Source of the DNA: Algibacillus agarilyticus
GTDB taxonomy: Bacteria; Pseudomonadota; Gammaproteobacteria; Enterobacterales; Alteromonadaceae
Direction: 5' to 3'
Assembly (NCBI RefSeq): GCF_003286125.1
Contig: NZ_QMED01000011.1
Coordinates: 62,001-126,000, forward strand
Length of the DNA: 64,000 nt
In this document: positions 29,132 through 37,859 of the stretch, in pieces
Layout of the letters: the number at the start of each line of letters is the position of its first letter
How positions within the stretch are numbered: the first letter of the stretch is position 1
Made by a program: the position numbers and the translations under genes
Notes under the pieces: model-generated
The model's database searches: none
What the model saw: the letters and a program-made list of their open reading frames with translations, nothing else
What the model was told of the DNA's origin: nothing

Positions 29132-30004
29132 ATGTTTAAAAACAGCATATGGCTTAATGTATTTTTTAGCTTATTGATAACCGCATTAATAAGTTTGATG
29201 ATCAATGCACTTACGCCATCATTTGCGTGGGCATGGGGCAAAACGGGTCACCGTGTAGTTGGTAAAATTGCCGAGCATCATTTAACAGCCCAAACACAAA
29301 TCGCCCTGCAACCTTTGCTACAAGGTGAATCATTGGCGTCTATTGCTAACTGGGCCGACGAACAACGCTCGAACCCAGACCGTTTTTGGCAAAAAGAATC
29401 GGGGCGCTGGCACTACATTAATTTAAATACACCCAGTGAATTTAACCCTAAGCGCTACTCAGCTAGTGCTAAAAAAGCACATATAAAAGATGCTTATCAC
29501 GTCATTATTAAATCAATCGATGTGCTAAAAAATAAACGCACAAGCGTAGAAGAAAAACGTTTTTATTTACGCTTTTTAACGCATGTTGTTGGTGATGTTC
29601 ATCAACCTTTGCATGTGGGGCATGCTGACGATCACGGCGGCAATAAAATCTCGGTGCGTTTTTTTGGCAGCGAGACTAACTTGCATACCTTATGGGATAG
29701 CAAACTGATTGATTACACCCAATTATCATACAGTGAGCTGAGCCAATTTATTAACACCCAAGACATTCAAACAATACAACAACACCTAGATTCGCAACCA
29801 CATGAATGGATTTTGGAATCATTTAAACTTGCGCAATCTATTTATCAAGTGAGTAACGACGACCATCGTTACCGCTATGTATACCAACATATGCCAACGG
29901 TTAAATCACGTTTAACTGCAGCCGGGCTAAGACTCGCGGGGGTATTAAACGCCATATTCGACCCCACCGCCGTGCCACTGATTGAAGCAATTCCAAACCT
30001 ATGA
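29132..30004 (+). CDS. S1/P1 family nuclease, secreted
   Basis: A zinc-dependent nuclease that degrades single-stranded DNA and RNA to 5'-nucleotides. The signal peptide (residues 1-34) ends AWA, and the mature protein would begin with Trp35 (WGKTGH), whose amino terminus is a zinc ligand in this family. Further trinuclear-zinc ligands appear in ANWADE, RWHYINL, THVVGDVHQPLHVGHADDHGGN and LHTLWDSKL. The 290 aa length is normal. The TonB-dependent receptor gene begins 66 bases downstream on the same strand with no terminator between, so they may form one unit. Confidence 0.93.
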   Translation: MFKNSIWLNVFFSLLITALISLMINALTPSFAWAWGKTGHRVVGKIAEHHLTAQTQIALQPLLQGESLASIANWADEQRSNPDRFWQKESGRWHYINLNTPSEFNPKRYSASAKKAHIKDAYHVIIKSIDVLKNKRTSVEEKRFYLRFLTHVVGDVHQPLHVGHADDHGGNKISVRFFGSETNLHTLWDSKLIDYTQLSYSELSQFINTQDIQTIQQHLDSQPHEWILESFKLAQSIYQVSNDDHRYRYVYQHMPTVKSRLTAAGLRLAGVLNAIFDPTAVPLIEAIPNL

Positions 30005-30070
30005 TTATTAAAAATCAATAATTAAATCTAACACAATTAATCCAATTACAAACTTAAAGTAGGACACACC

Positions 30071-33000
30071 ATGAAAACACGTTATAACAAAACTTTACTT
30101 AGCCTAGCGGTTACAGCGGGTTTAGGCTTAAGCCAAGTCGCGGTTGCCAACGACACTTCATCGGCCATTAAAGGGCAGATCTCTACACCCGCCGGAACAC
30201 CTGCAGCGGGCACTATTATTAAAATTGTGCATGTACCTTCGCAATCAACCAAAACAACTACCGTAAACGAAGCCGGTACTTTTGTTGCAAAAGGGCTACG
30301 TGTAGGCGGCCCTTATAAAATCACAGTCGATTCTGACAAATACAAAGACCAACAAATTAAAGGTGTGTTTTTATCATTAGGTAAAACGTATCCGCTTAAT
30401 GTTCAACTCGGCACAGAAGCCGCAATGGAAGAAGTGGTCTCGATAGGCCAAATGCTCGATAACGTTGCTGGCGGCACCGGACCATCAACCACATTCACCT
30501 TAGATAATTTAGAAAACGCGCCAGCAATCAGTCGTGATTTAAAAGATATTGTTAGAGCTGACCCGCGTGTTTATATTGATGAAGGTGAAGGAGACGATGC
30601 GATACAATGTGGTGGCGGCAACCCCAAATTTAACAGCTTAACGGTTGATGGGGTGCGCATGAACGACAACTTCGGCCTTAACGCCAATGGCTACCCTACG
30701 GTGAGAGCACCGTTTTCATACGATGCAATCGACCAAGTGACCATCGAACTCGCCCCTTTTGATGTAAAATACGGTGGCTTTACATCGTGTAACTTTAACG
30801 CCGTTACAAAATCTGGCGGTAACGAGGTGCACGGTAGTGTGTTTATCGATTATACCAATGACTCAATGACTGGCGACAAGCTCAATGGCGAAGCGGTAGA
30901 CACCGGTGACTTCACCGAAAAACGCTACGGCTTTAACGTAGGCTTACCGCTCATCGAAGATGAATTATTTTTATTTGCCTCATACGAAGCGCTAAAAGGG
31001 GCTGAATTATTTAGTTACCCCGGTTTAGGCAACGACCCTGAAAAAGACATATCACAAACCGACATTTCACGTATTCGTCAAATAGCCAAAGATGTATATG
31101 ACTACGATATTGGCGGCACTCCGGGCAGCATGCCAGTCGATGATGAAAAAATGTTGATCAAACTTGATTGGAATATCAACAATGATCATCGTGCGAGTGT
31201 GGTATACAACTACAACGATGGCTTTAGATTAAATCAATCAGACGATTGGGCGGTTACACTCGACAGTCACTTTTTTGAGCGCGGCGCAGAGTTTACGTCA
31301 CTTGTTGGTTCACTCTACTCAGACTGGTCAGACAAACTATCAACTGAAATTCGCATTGGCAAAAGCGAGCTCGATATGCGTCAGCAATCGTTAGATGCCG
31401 CTAGCAGTTTTGGCGAAGTACAAATTCGTCATAACGGCAATACTTTATTCTTAGGTCCAGATGATTCACGTCAAACAAACGATCTAGATTGGGACAGTTT
31501 AACGTTTAAATTTGCGGCTAATTATTACCTAGAAAACCATACGTTAACCGCCGGTTATGAGCTTGAAAAACTCAACGTATTCAACTTGTTTATGCAACAC
31601 ACTCAAGGTGAATTTCGTTTTGATTCGATTGATGATTTTGAAACCGGCGATGCAGCCCGTATTTATTACAACAATTCAGCCGGCACTAGCAACCCACTTG
31701 ACGTAGCGGCTGAATTTTCGTTTGCCCAACACACATTTTATTTACAAGATGAGTTCACCCTACCCGAGCACCATTTATCATTAACGTTTGGTTTACGCTA
31801 CGATCAATACACCAGCGATGATGAACCACGTCACAATCAAAAATTTGCCACTCGTTATGGTTTCAGTAACGCAAAAAGTATGGACGGCCTTGATTTACTG
31901 CAACCCCGCTTAGGCTTTAAATGGAACGCTAACGAGCAATTAGAAGTGCGTGGCGGTATTGGTTTATATTCTGGCGGCAACCCCAATGTATGGGTTGCAA
32001 ACTCGTATCAAAATGATGGTATAACGCAAATAGCGTTACAAGAGCGCGGTGTTAATTTATTTAACACGCCAATGGTAAACAATGGCAAACCTATTTTTGA
32101 AGTGCCGCAATCAATGTATGACGAAATAGCTAATACTCCCGTTGGTAGTGGTGATGGCAGTGTGAACGCCATAAATCCTAATTTTGAAGTTCCATCTGAA
32201 TGGAAATATGCTTTAGGTGCCACTTATAGCACCGCCGATGATTACATCATCGCGCTCGATTTTTTACACAGTCAAAAACAAGATTCTGCGATCATAAAAG
32301 ATGCATCACTTAAAATAACCGACCAAACAGCGCCTGATGGCCGACCTATTTATACGCAAAGTGTAGAGGGTCGCTATAGTGAATACGTATTAAGCAATGT
32401 TGAAGGTGACGATGGAGAAAGCACAGTTATCTCTGCGGCGTTAAGTAAAAATTATGATAATGGCTTTGATTTTACGGTGGCCTATTCGTATACCCAAGCT
32501 GAAGATGTAAGTCCAATGACAAGCTCAGTAGCGGGTTCAAATTATGGCAATTTAGCCGTAACCAACCCTGGCAACCCGGGTATCGCTACATCTGATTACG
32601 AAATACCACATCGCTTTACACTCCAACTGGGTTACAGCGCCGAGTTTATCTCGGGTTACAAAACACGCTTTAACGTATTTGGGCAAGCTAGTGAAGGCCA
32701 ACCTTACTCATATACATTTGAACGCAGCGACGGCATGTTTGGCGACAACAATTGGAATGGCTCTCGTCAATTAATCTACGTACCACTCGAGAACGACCCA
32801 ACAGTCACTTATGCCGATAGCTTTGACCAAACCGCATTTAATCAATTTATTGAATCAGAAGGGCTAACACGTGGCCAAATATTAGATCGCAATGAAATAA
32901 ATGCCGACTGGTATACTAAATTTGATTTTAAGGTATCGCAAGAAATCCCAGGCTTTCAAGATGATCACCGTGGACAAGTCTTCTTCGTGATTAAAAATGT

Positions 33001-33190
33001 AGGCAACTTACTCAATGATGAATGGGGTGTAATTGAAGAAGGTGATTTTGTGGGTAATCGGTTAATTTCGGCCAATATAAATGACCAAGGTCAATACGAA
33101 TACACCCAGTTTAATGCGAGCAATGTGGGTACAGAAGCGCAAATACCTTCTTTGTGGGAAATGCGTATTGGTATTCGTTATACCTTCTAA
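30071..33190 (+). CDS. TonB-dependent receptor, Oar-like, with carboxypeptidase-regulatory-like domain
   Basis: A 1039 aa outer-membrane protein. A signal peptide (1-26, ending AVAN) precedes a CarboxypepD_reg-like beta-sandwich (about 33-115), then a plug domain (about 125-250, including NSLTVDGVRMNDNFG and APFDVKYGGFTSCNFNAVTKSGGN) and a beta-barrel ending in MRIGIRYTF with a terminal Phe. It resembles the Oar / OmpA-related receptor group rather than BtuB, and the substrate is unknown. Its position right after the S1/P1 nuclease gene suggests uptake of a product of nucleic acid breakdown, which is inference only. Confidence 0.88.
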   Translation: MKTRYNKTLLSLAVTAGLGLSQVAVANDTSSAIKGQISTPAGTPAAGTIIKIVHVPSQSTKTTTVNEAGTFVAKGLRVGGPYKITVDSDKYKDQQIKGVFLSLGKTYPLNVQLGTEAAMEEVVSIGQMLDNVAGGTGPSTTFTLDNLENAPAISRDLKDIVRADPRVYIDEGEGDDAIQCGGGNPKFNSLTVDGVRMNDNFGLNANGYPTVRAPFSYDAIDQVTIELAPFDVKYGGFTSCNFNAVTKSGGNEVHGSVFIDYTNDSMTGDKLNGEAVDTGDFTEKRYGFNVGLPLIEDELFLFASYEALKGAELFSYPGLGNDPEKDISQTDISRIRQIAKDVYDYDIGGTPGSMPVDDEKMLIKLDWNINNDHRASVVYNYNDGFRLNQSDDWAVTLDSHFFERGAEFTSLVGSLYSDWSDKLSTEIRIGKSELDMRQQSLDAASSFGEVQIRHNGNTLFLGPDDSRQTNDLDWDSLTFKFAANYYLENHTLTAGYELEKLNVFNLFMQHTQGEFRFDSIDDFETGDAARIYYNNSAGTSNPLDVAAEFSFAQHTFYLQDEFTLPEHHLSLTFGLRYDQYTSDDEPRHNQKFATRYGFSNAKSMDGLDLLQPRLGFKWNANEQLEVRGGIGLYSGGNPNVWVANSYQNDGITQIALQERGVNLFNTPMVNNGKPIFEVPQSMYDEIANTPVGSGDGSVNAINPNFEVPSEWKYALGATYSTADDYIIALDFLHSQKQDSAIIKDASLKITDQTAPDGRPIYTQSVEGRYSEYVLSNVEGDDGESTVISAALSKNYDNGFDFTVAYSYTQAEDVSPMTSSVAGSNYGNLAVTNPGNPGIATSDYEIPHRFTLQLGYSAEFISGYKTRFNVFGQASEGQPYSYTFERSDGMFGDNNWNGSRQLIYVPLENDPTVTYADSFDQTAFNQFIESEGLTRGQILDRNEINADWYTKFDFKVSQEIPGFQDDHRGQVFFVIKNVGNLLNDEWGVIEEGDFVGNRLISANINDQGQYEYTQFNASNVGTEAQIPSLWEMRIGIRYTF

Positions 33191-33244
33191 CCTCAAAGAA
33201 CGGTTTAACGTTCAAATAGAGTCAATTTTTTGTTTGTAAAAGCC

Positions 33245-33285
33245 AAGCGCGCACCCTGTGATTATTTGGGGTGACGCGCTTTTTT
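33245..33285 (+). terminator. Rho-independent terminator after the TonB-dependent receptor
   Basis: AAGCGCG and CACCC pair with GGGTG and CGCGCTT arms around a 12-base loop, followed by six T. It lies about 55 bases after the stop. Confidence 0.88.
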
Positions 33286-33415
33286 ACTTTAAACGGTTCG
33301 ATAAAACACGTTTAACTAGCTGATTTTTAATTACAAAGGTTTGAAAACACCCATATTAGGCGTTATATTATGAGCGCTAACGTAACCTAAGTGGTCGCGA
33401 CTTAATTCCCTTTAT

Positions 33416-33591
33416 TATAGTCAAAGCGATCGGGTTTTAGGGGAAGCCGTCAAAGCTACCGCGTCCTGCTCTCGCCCCTTACCTGCATCCATGCAGGCAA
33501 GCTTCGAGACCCCATGAGCATATGCTCTACTATGTGATTGGGGCGAGTAAGCGCTGACAATGAACCATAAAAACTGAGCGAGAAGACTATA
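33416..33591 (+). repeat. MITE-like repeat, copy D (intermediate form)
   Basis: 176 bases from TATAGTC to GACTATA, including the core GAGCATATGCTC and one extra palindromic module (CCTGCATCCATGCAGG). It ends 13 bases before the ATG of the HAD-acyltransferase gene, so it forms most of that gene's leader. Confidence 0.95.
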
Positions 33592-33604
33592 TTAATAAGC
33601 AGTT

Positions 33605-34921
33605 ATGATGAATTCTAATAATTTAGGTAAAGGAATACCCGCCTATAAAACACTTGTTTGTTTTGACTTTGATGGAACATTAACAGCAACAAACGCACTA
33701 CATCAACTTTATATATTTAAAGTGCACTATTATCACTTTATAAAAGGGGTATTTTGGCGTTTACTGTTTCTTATTCAAATTCCTTATTTCTTCTTTTTAT
33801 ATAAAACCGATAATAAACGCTTTAATCAATTTTTATATTCACGTTATCGAGGCATGCGGCAAGACAAACTGCGCGCAATTTTAGAACAACACCTGTCCCC
33901 TTTTTTATGGCGGCAAATATTTCCTGCCGCGCAACATATTATTAATCAGTTGCCAACCAAACAAACCGATATCATCATTATATCAGCGTCTTGGTCGCCC
34001 GTTGTTGAACAAATAGCACAATTGCTGGGCGTAAAATACACATTTGCAACTCAGCTTAATATCAGAGAGGGCCGATTAACCGGACAAATAATTGATTTTG
34101 TCGATGGCGCACGTAAAGCTCAAATACTAAAAGACTTTTTGGCACGTTCAACAACAGGCTACGGAAAAGTCATTGCTTATGGTAATTCGAAGTGGGACAT
34201 CCCCATGCTCAACTGCGCCGATAGAGCGTATGTTGTTAATCCTAATAATGCACTGGCAAAATGGGCCAGTAAAAACAAAATTACGGTATGCAACTGGCAT
34301 ATACCAAAACGTCATTGGAGCATTCGTGTATTTTTGCCGATCGCTCGTTTATATTTAGGCCAATTTACCGGTTGGCAACATATACCTAAAAATGGCGGAT
34401 GCATTGTAATTGCTAACCACACCAGTTACTTAGACCATTACATGCTTTATCCTTTAATTGGTTTAATGACCGGTAGACGAGCAAAATTCATTTCTAAAAT
34501 CGAACATTTTAATTCTCCCATTTTTGCTAAAATAATTTCTTATTTAGGCGCATATCCTATTGATAGAGATAAAGGCGGAAGAAGTGCAATTAATACCGCA
34601 ATACAGCTCTTAGAAAAAGGCGAAATCGTGGTTATTTATCCTGAAGGGACACGCGCACGAGATGGCCAAATAGCCGATTTCAAAGCAGGCGTCGTTATTA
34701 TACAAGAAAAAACTCAAGTTCCTGTTTTGCCGATAGGGATTAAAGGCGCTTTTCAAGCTTGGTCTCCTGCACATCAATATCCATCAATTGGCACGATCGA
34801 TATCGCAATCGGTAAGCTCATCCCAAGCGCTAACCAAACAATATCAAAAGCAAGCAAGCCTAAACTCGATAAAAAGCAAAGAGCCGCTTACTTAAAGCAA
34901 ACCGTAACGGATTTATGTTAA
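33605..34921 (+). CDS. HAD-IB phosphatase fused to 1-acylglycerol-3-phosphate acyltransferase
   Basis: A 438 aa two-domain protein. Residues about 15-215 are an HAD-IB (SerB/PSPase-like) domain with motif I DFDGTLTATNAL, motif II IIISASW and a motif III/IV segment YGNSKWDIPML. Residues about 235-420 are a PlsC acyltransferase with NHTSYLD (HxxxxD catalytic motif), the FISKIE and PIDRDKGG substrate segments and YPEGTRARDG. It likely acts in membrane lipid synthesis, either phospholipid dephosphorylation plus acylation or a lyso-lipid modification. Such fusions are known in proteobacteria, but the substrate is not settled. An ATG two codons in is an alternative start. Confidence 0.88.
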   Translation: MMNSNNLGKGIPAYKTLVCFDFDGTLTATNALHQLYIFKVHYYHFIKGVFWRLLFLIQIPYFFFLYKTDNKRFNQFLYSRYRGMRQDKLRAILEQHLSPFLWRQIFPAAQHIINQLPTKQTDIIIISASWSPVVEQIAQLLGVKYTFATQLNIREGRLTGQIIDFVDGARKAQILKDFLARSTTGYGKVIAYGNSKWDIPMLNCADRAYVVNPNNALAKWASKNKITVCNWHIPKRHWSIRVFLPIARLYLGQFTGWQHIPKNGGCIVIANHTSYLDHYMLYPLIGLMTGRRAKFISKIEHFNSPIFAKIISYLGAYPIDRDKGGRSAINTAIQLLEKGEIVVIYPEGTRARDGQIADFKAGVVIIQEKTQVPVLPIGIKGAFQAWSPAHQYPSIGTIDIAIGKLIPSANQTISKASKPKLDKKQRAAYLKQTVTDLC

Positions 34922-35270
34922 ACGCTAAAAGCAATTAAGATGCGCTTTATTATTCGCTAGTTTAACCGCTAAAAATATCGTTAATATTATCGTTAATGTT
35001 AACGTTGATCGTTGCTTAAAGCCTGACATTGAACCGAGTGACAGCCAGAACGATTAATATCCTCGAGTAAAGTTAGAGATTACCATCGGTGGTATCTACC
35101 CTAACAAATGCAACATAAAAATCAGCCGAGTAAAACAAGCTATAAATGATGGACTTGTGCCGCCGGTTTCATCATACAAATAGGCTCGATGCCGTGTTAA
35201 GTGTGGCGATTAATCGTTAATTTACAAAGTAATCGTCAATAATAAGCTAATTTAAACGCTGCAAGTGCTT
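34922..35270. other. Gap with degenerate repeats and possible coding remnant
   Basis: About 350 bases without an intact gene. At 34972-35010 there are imperfect repeats of ATCGTTAAT. On the plus strand a frame from about 34945 to 35170 reads in a protein-like way (for example VKLEITIGGIYPNKCNIKIS, then AINDGLVPPVSSYK), with stops at its middle and end. This may be a decayed gene, but the evidence is weak. Confidence 0.3.
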
Positions 35271-35522
35271 ATACCAATCCGTAATAATAAGTGCCCACTC
35301 AGCGAGCGTTTAAATGCGCTAAAATGAAAGAATAGTGGTGCTCTTTTGAGTTCGAGCAACACAGAGTAAGCGCATTTAAAACTCGCCTGAAAGGAATGCC
35401 CCAGCGGCTTTTGACCTGCGTTATCGGTATTTGAAAGGGAACAACCATTCCTGTACACCGACGCCTTGTTCAAAAACCGCTGGATGCATTCTGAGAGATC
35501 ACTTATTTATATGAATTGGTAT
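35271..35522. mobile_element. Structured MITE-like element with 23-base terminal inverted repeats
   Basis: 252 bases bounded by ATACCAATCCGTAATAATAA and, at the right end, its imperfect complement (CACTTATTTATATGAATTGG then TAT). Inside, GCGAGCGTTTAAATGCGC pairs with GCGCATTTAAAACTCGC, and CCAGCGGCTTTTGA pairs with TCAAAAACCGCTGG. I believe I have seen very similar elements in Alteromonadales genomes, where the enclosed minus-strand frame is often annotated as a short hypothetical protein; I treat that frame as spurious. No transposase is encoded. Confidence 0.8.
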
Positions 35523-35579
35523 TAGTCTTTTATCATTGCTATACCCACTTGAATGGTAGCCATGGAGAACACATTTAAC

Positions 35580-35804
35580 TTAATTAACAAGCCGATAAGC
35601 GGCAATACCTCAGTCAACATGAGTAATGACATCAACCGGTATAACCCCGTTGGCCTGTAAATTTAAAGCCACGTGATTATGAATTGTTAATAAATTAATA
35701 TCATCAGGTGGTAAATAATTTAGCTAATACACATTATCAATATCGTATTCATATTCTATTGATAATACTGGTTATTTAAAATACGGTTCTGTCAGGCCTT
35801 TTTG
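35580..35804 (-). pseudogene. Probable decayed coding remnant
   Basis: A minus-strand frame with three in-frame stops (35772-35774, 35724-35726, 35610-35612) and protein-like stretches: VLSIEYEYDIDNVY, LNYLPPDDINLLTIHNHVAL, NLQANGVIPVDVITHVD and GIAAYRLVN. No start or family is recognisable. It sits directly beside the MITE-like element at 35271-35522, whose insertion may have broken it. A chance open stretch is the alternative. Confidence 0.35.
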
Positions 35805-35893
35805 TAAGCAATTTAAACACACGTTTTTAAATTATTGATTTAATAGTCACTCATGTTAAATTGTATAACGGCCCAACGCTTTTTGGAGGCGCT

Positions 35894-36421
35894 ATGAACC
35901 GAATTTTATTGTGTATGACGTTATTGTTGGCCTCTCAATGCGCTTTTGCTTTTTCATATACAGTAGAGCTCACTGAGCAAGCCTTACAGCAAAAAGTGTC
36001 CGCAATGATGCCGATGAAAAAAAAGCGATTGTTTGTCACAATTATATTGTCTGATCCACAGGTCACGTTAAGTCAAGACAGTAACAAAATTGGTATATTT
36101 ACGCATGTAACCGCAATGATGCCAGGCGGCATTCAAGGTTCTGGCCGCGCAAAAATAAAGGGGTCGTTAAGTTATAATACGGATACAGGCGCGTTTCATT
36201 TTCATGATCCGATCATTGAAAAATTAGAAGTTGATGACGTACCTGAAAAATTTACCGCTAAAGTGAAACAATTAGCACAATTAGCGATGACTAAAGCCAT
36301 GACTATTTACCCTATTTATAAATTTAAAGATAATAATCTAAAACATAAACTGGCTAAAGCCGCTTTAGAATCGATCGAAGTTAAAAATAAAACCTTGTAT
36401 GTGACCTTAAGCGCATTTTAA
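35894..36421 (+). CDS. DUF1439 family exported protein (YceB-like)
   Basis: A 175 aa protein with a signal peptide (MNRILLCMTLLLASQCAFAF, cleavage near AFA). The body (ELTEQALQQKVSAMMPMKKK to VKNKTLYVTLSAF) fits the DUF1439 family of E. coli YceB, a lipid-binding-type fold in the periplasm; here there is no lipobox Cys, unlike YceB. I chose ATG 35894, which has GGAGG five bases upstream, over an in-frame ATG at 35861. The function is not established. Confidence 0.8.
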   Translation: MNRILLCMTLLLASQCAFAFSYTVELTEQALQQKVSAMMPMKKKRLFVTIILSDPQVTLSQDSNKIGIFTHVTAMMPGGIQGSGRAKIKGSLSYNTDTGAFHFHDPIIEKLEVDDVPEKFTAKVKQLAQLAMTKAMTIYPIYKFKDNNLKHKLAKAALESIEVKNKTLYVTLSAF

Positions 36422-36523
36422 TTCAATGTGTATCTTGCTGAATTAATAGTGCATTTTTGCTTTATATTCTAGTATTATCTTTGAAGCTGAATATTTTGCA
36501 TAACTAAAAGGAGTTAATCATTA

Positions 36524-36871
36524 GTGGCAATTAGTGAGTTTGAGATAAAACGATGTGAACGCGAATTAAATAAATTTTTAACCGAACATCGTCCACCTAT
36601 GCATTTACGGGATCAAATTGATATTAGTTATAAAATTGAAAATCAAACGGTGGAAATCTTTGAGATTAGACCTGATTTTCGTGATCAAAATATCAAAATT
36701 GAAGCGCCTTTTGCCAAAGCAACTTATGTTAAATCACAAAATAATTGGAATATTTTTTGGCTTAAATCCGACCTTAAATGGCACGTATATCAACCAACCC
36801 CAACCGTTAAGTTATTTGAATCTTTTTTAGAGATTGTTAGCCAAGACAAACACCATTGCTTTTTTGGTTAG
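36524..36871 (+). CDS. DUF3024 domain protein
   Basis: A 115 aa cytoplasmic protein. The pattern HRPPMHLRDQIDISYKIENQ, VEIFEIRPDF, AKATYVKS, WNIFWLKSDLKWHVY and the C-terminal CFFG matches the conserved DUF3024 family of unknown function. It starts at GTG (36524) with AAGGAG about ten bases upstream. It stands alone between a DUF1439 gene and repeat copy E. Confidence 0.85.
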   Translation: MAISEFEIKRCERELNKFLTEHRPPMHLRDQIDISYKIENQTVEIFEIRPDFRDQNIKIEAPFAKATYVKSQNNWNIFWLKSDLKWHVYQPTPTVKLFESFLEIVSQDKHHCFFG

Positions 36872-36923
36872 GCAGATTGTTTTGTTTAAATAAAAAAGTA
36901 AACCCATTTACCTTACATCTTCA

Positions 36924-36950
36924 TTTGCCCTTTGCCCTTTGCCCTTTGCC
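36924..36950 (+). repeat. Heptamer tandem repeat TTTGCCC
   Basis: Just under four tandem copies of TTTGCCC in the intergenic space after the DUF3024 gene. A short slippage-prone tract with no evident role. Confidence 0.85.
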
Positions 36951-37180
36951 AAAAAAAGTAAAGTAAGTAAGCCAACACCAACCTGTAAAGTATGTTAAAT
37001 AAGAAGATCTGTTATTAGCAGGTCTAAAAAAGTAAGATACACCTGTCGCTTATAGGCAATACCACTGCATTGTTTAAATCAAATATTATGTTTTAGTTGT
37101 TATTACAAAGTGTCCATTTCTCATATTACGTATTTTGATCAATTTGTCATAATTGAAGGGGTTTAAGTTTGTGCATTAGG

Positions 37181-37309
37181 TATAGTCAAAGCCATCGGGG
37201 TTTAGGGGAAGCCGTCAAGCTTCGAGACCCCACGAGCATATGCTCTATTATGTGATTGGGGCGAGTAAGCGCTGACAATGAACCATAAAACCTGAGCGAA
37301 AAGACTATA
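37181..37309 (+). repeat. MITE-like repeat, copy E (short form)
   Basis: 129 bases, TATAGTC to GACTATA, with minor changes (AAGCCATCGGGG at the left, CGAGCATATGCTCTATTATG in the core, GAGCGAAAAGAC at the right). It ends 59 bases before the YkgJ-family gene. The rest of the gap (36951-37180) shows nothing else. Confidence 0.95.
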
Positions 37310-37368
37310 AACTAAAATGCATGTTTAATCCGGTTGAGTTACGTTAAACTACGCCATTGCCTAATTAG

Positions 37369-37662
37369 ATGACACGTATGACCATAGATATTATAGAAAT
37401 ACCAAACGCTGATATTACCTGCTCAACTTGTAAAGCTTGCTGCTGCCGTTTAGAAGTGATGATCATTACCGATACAGGCGTACCCGATGAGCATATAGCG
37501 CGTGATAAATGGGGCAGTGAAACTATGTTGCGATTAGATGATGGTTGGTGTTCGGCATTAGATCGTGACACGTTTATGTGTACCATTTACGAAAATCGCC
37601 CTTGGATTTGTCGTGAATTCGAAATGGGCTCATATGAATGTCAAACCGAGCGTTCTGCTTAA
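37369..37662 (+). CDS. YkgJ family cysteine-cluster protein
   Basis: A 97 aa protein with the conserved Cys pattern of this putative Fe-S or zinc cluster family: CSTCKACCCRLE (about residues 17-28), WCSALD, MCTIYENRPWICREFEMG. No Shine-Dalgarno is clear; ATG at 37369 and 37378 are both possible. The family is widespread and of unsettled function. Confidence 0.85.
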   Translation: MTRMTIDIIEIPNADITCSTCKACCCRLEVMIITDTGVPDEHIARDKWGSETMLRLDDGWCSALDRDTFMCTIYENRPWICREFEMGSYECQTERSA

Positions 37663-37859
37663 TACAACGATAGAACTTTACTGGGAGATTTGATTATACC
37701 AAGCGAAATAAAAACGCCCTTCTCTACTATTGTCCATGTTTACTCCCCTTATGTGATACGTCTTATCCCCTCACATTTAGACTTATATAAGCTATAGCCA
37801 TTATTATCTTTAATAAATAATGAAATTTTTAAATAGCTAAACACGTACTCATGTATTGA

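Noticed and set aside
30071-33190. TonB-dependent receptor as the missing BtuB
   Set aside because: It has an Oar-like N-terminal carboxypeptidase-regulatory domain and barrel, is 24 kb from the cob operon and has no riboswitch.
33605-34921. HAD and acyltransferase domains as a frameshift-fused or novel gene
   Set aside because: The fusion is continuous, of expected length, and of a type already known in proteobacteria.
35252-35473. Minus-strand 73 aa open frame
   Set aside because: It lies within the MITE-like element, has no ribosome binding site, and its codons simply follow the stems of the element.
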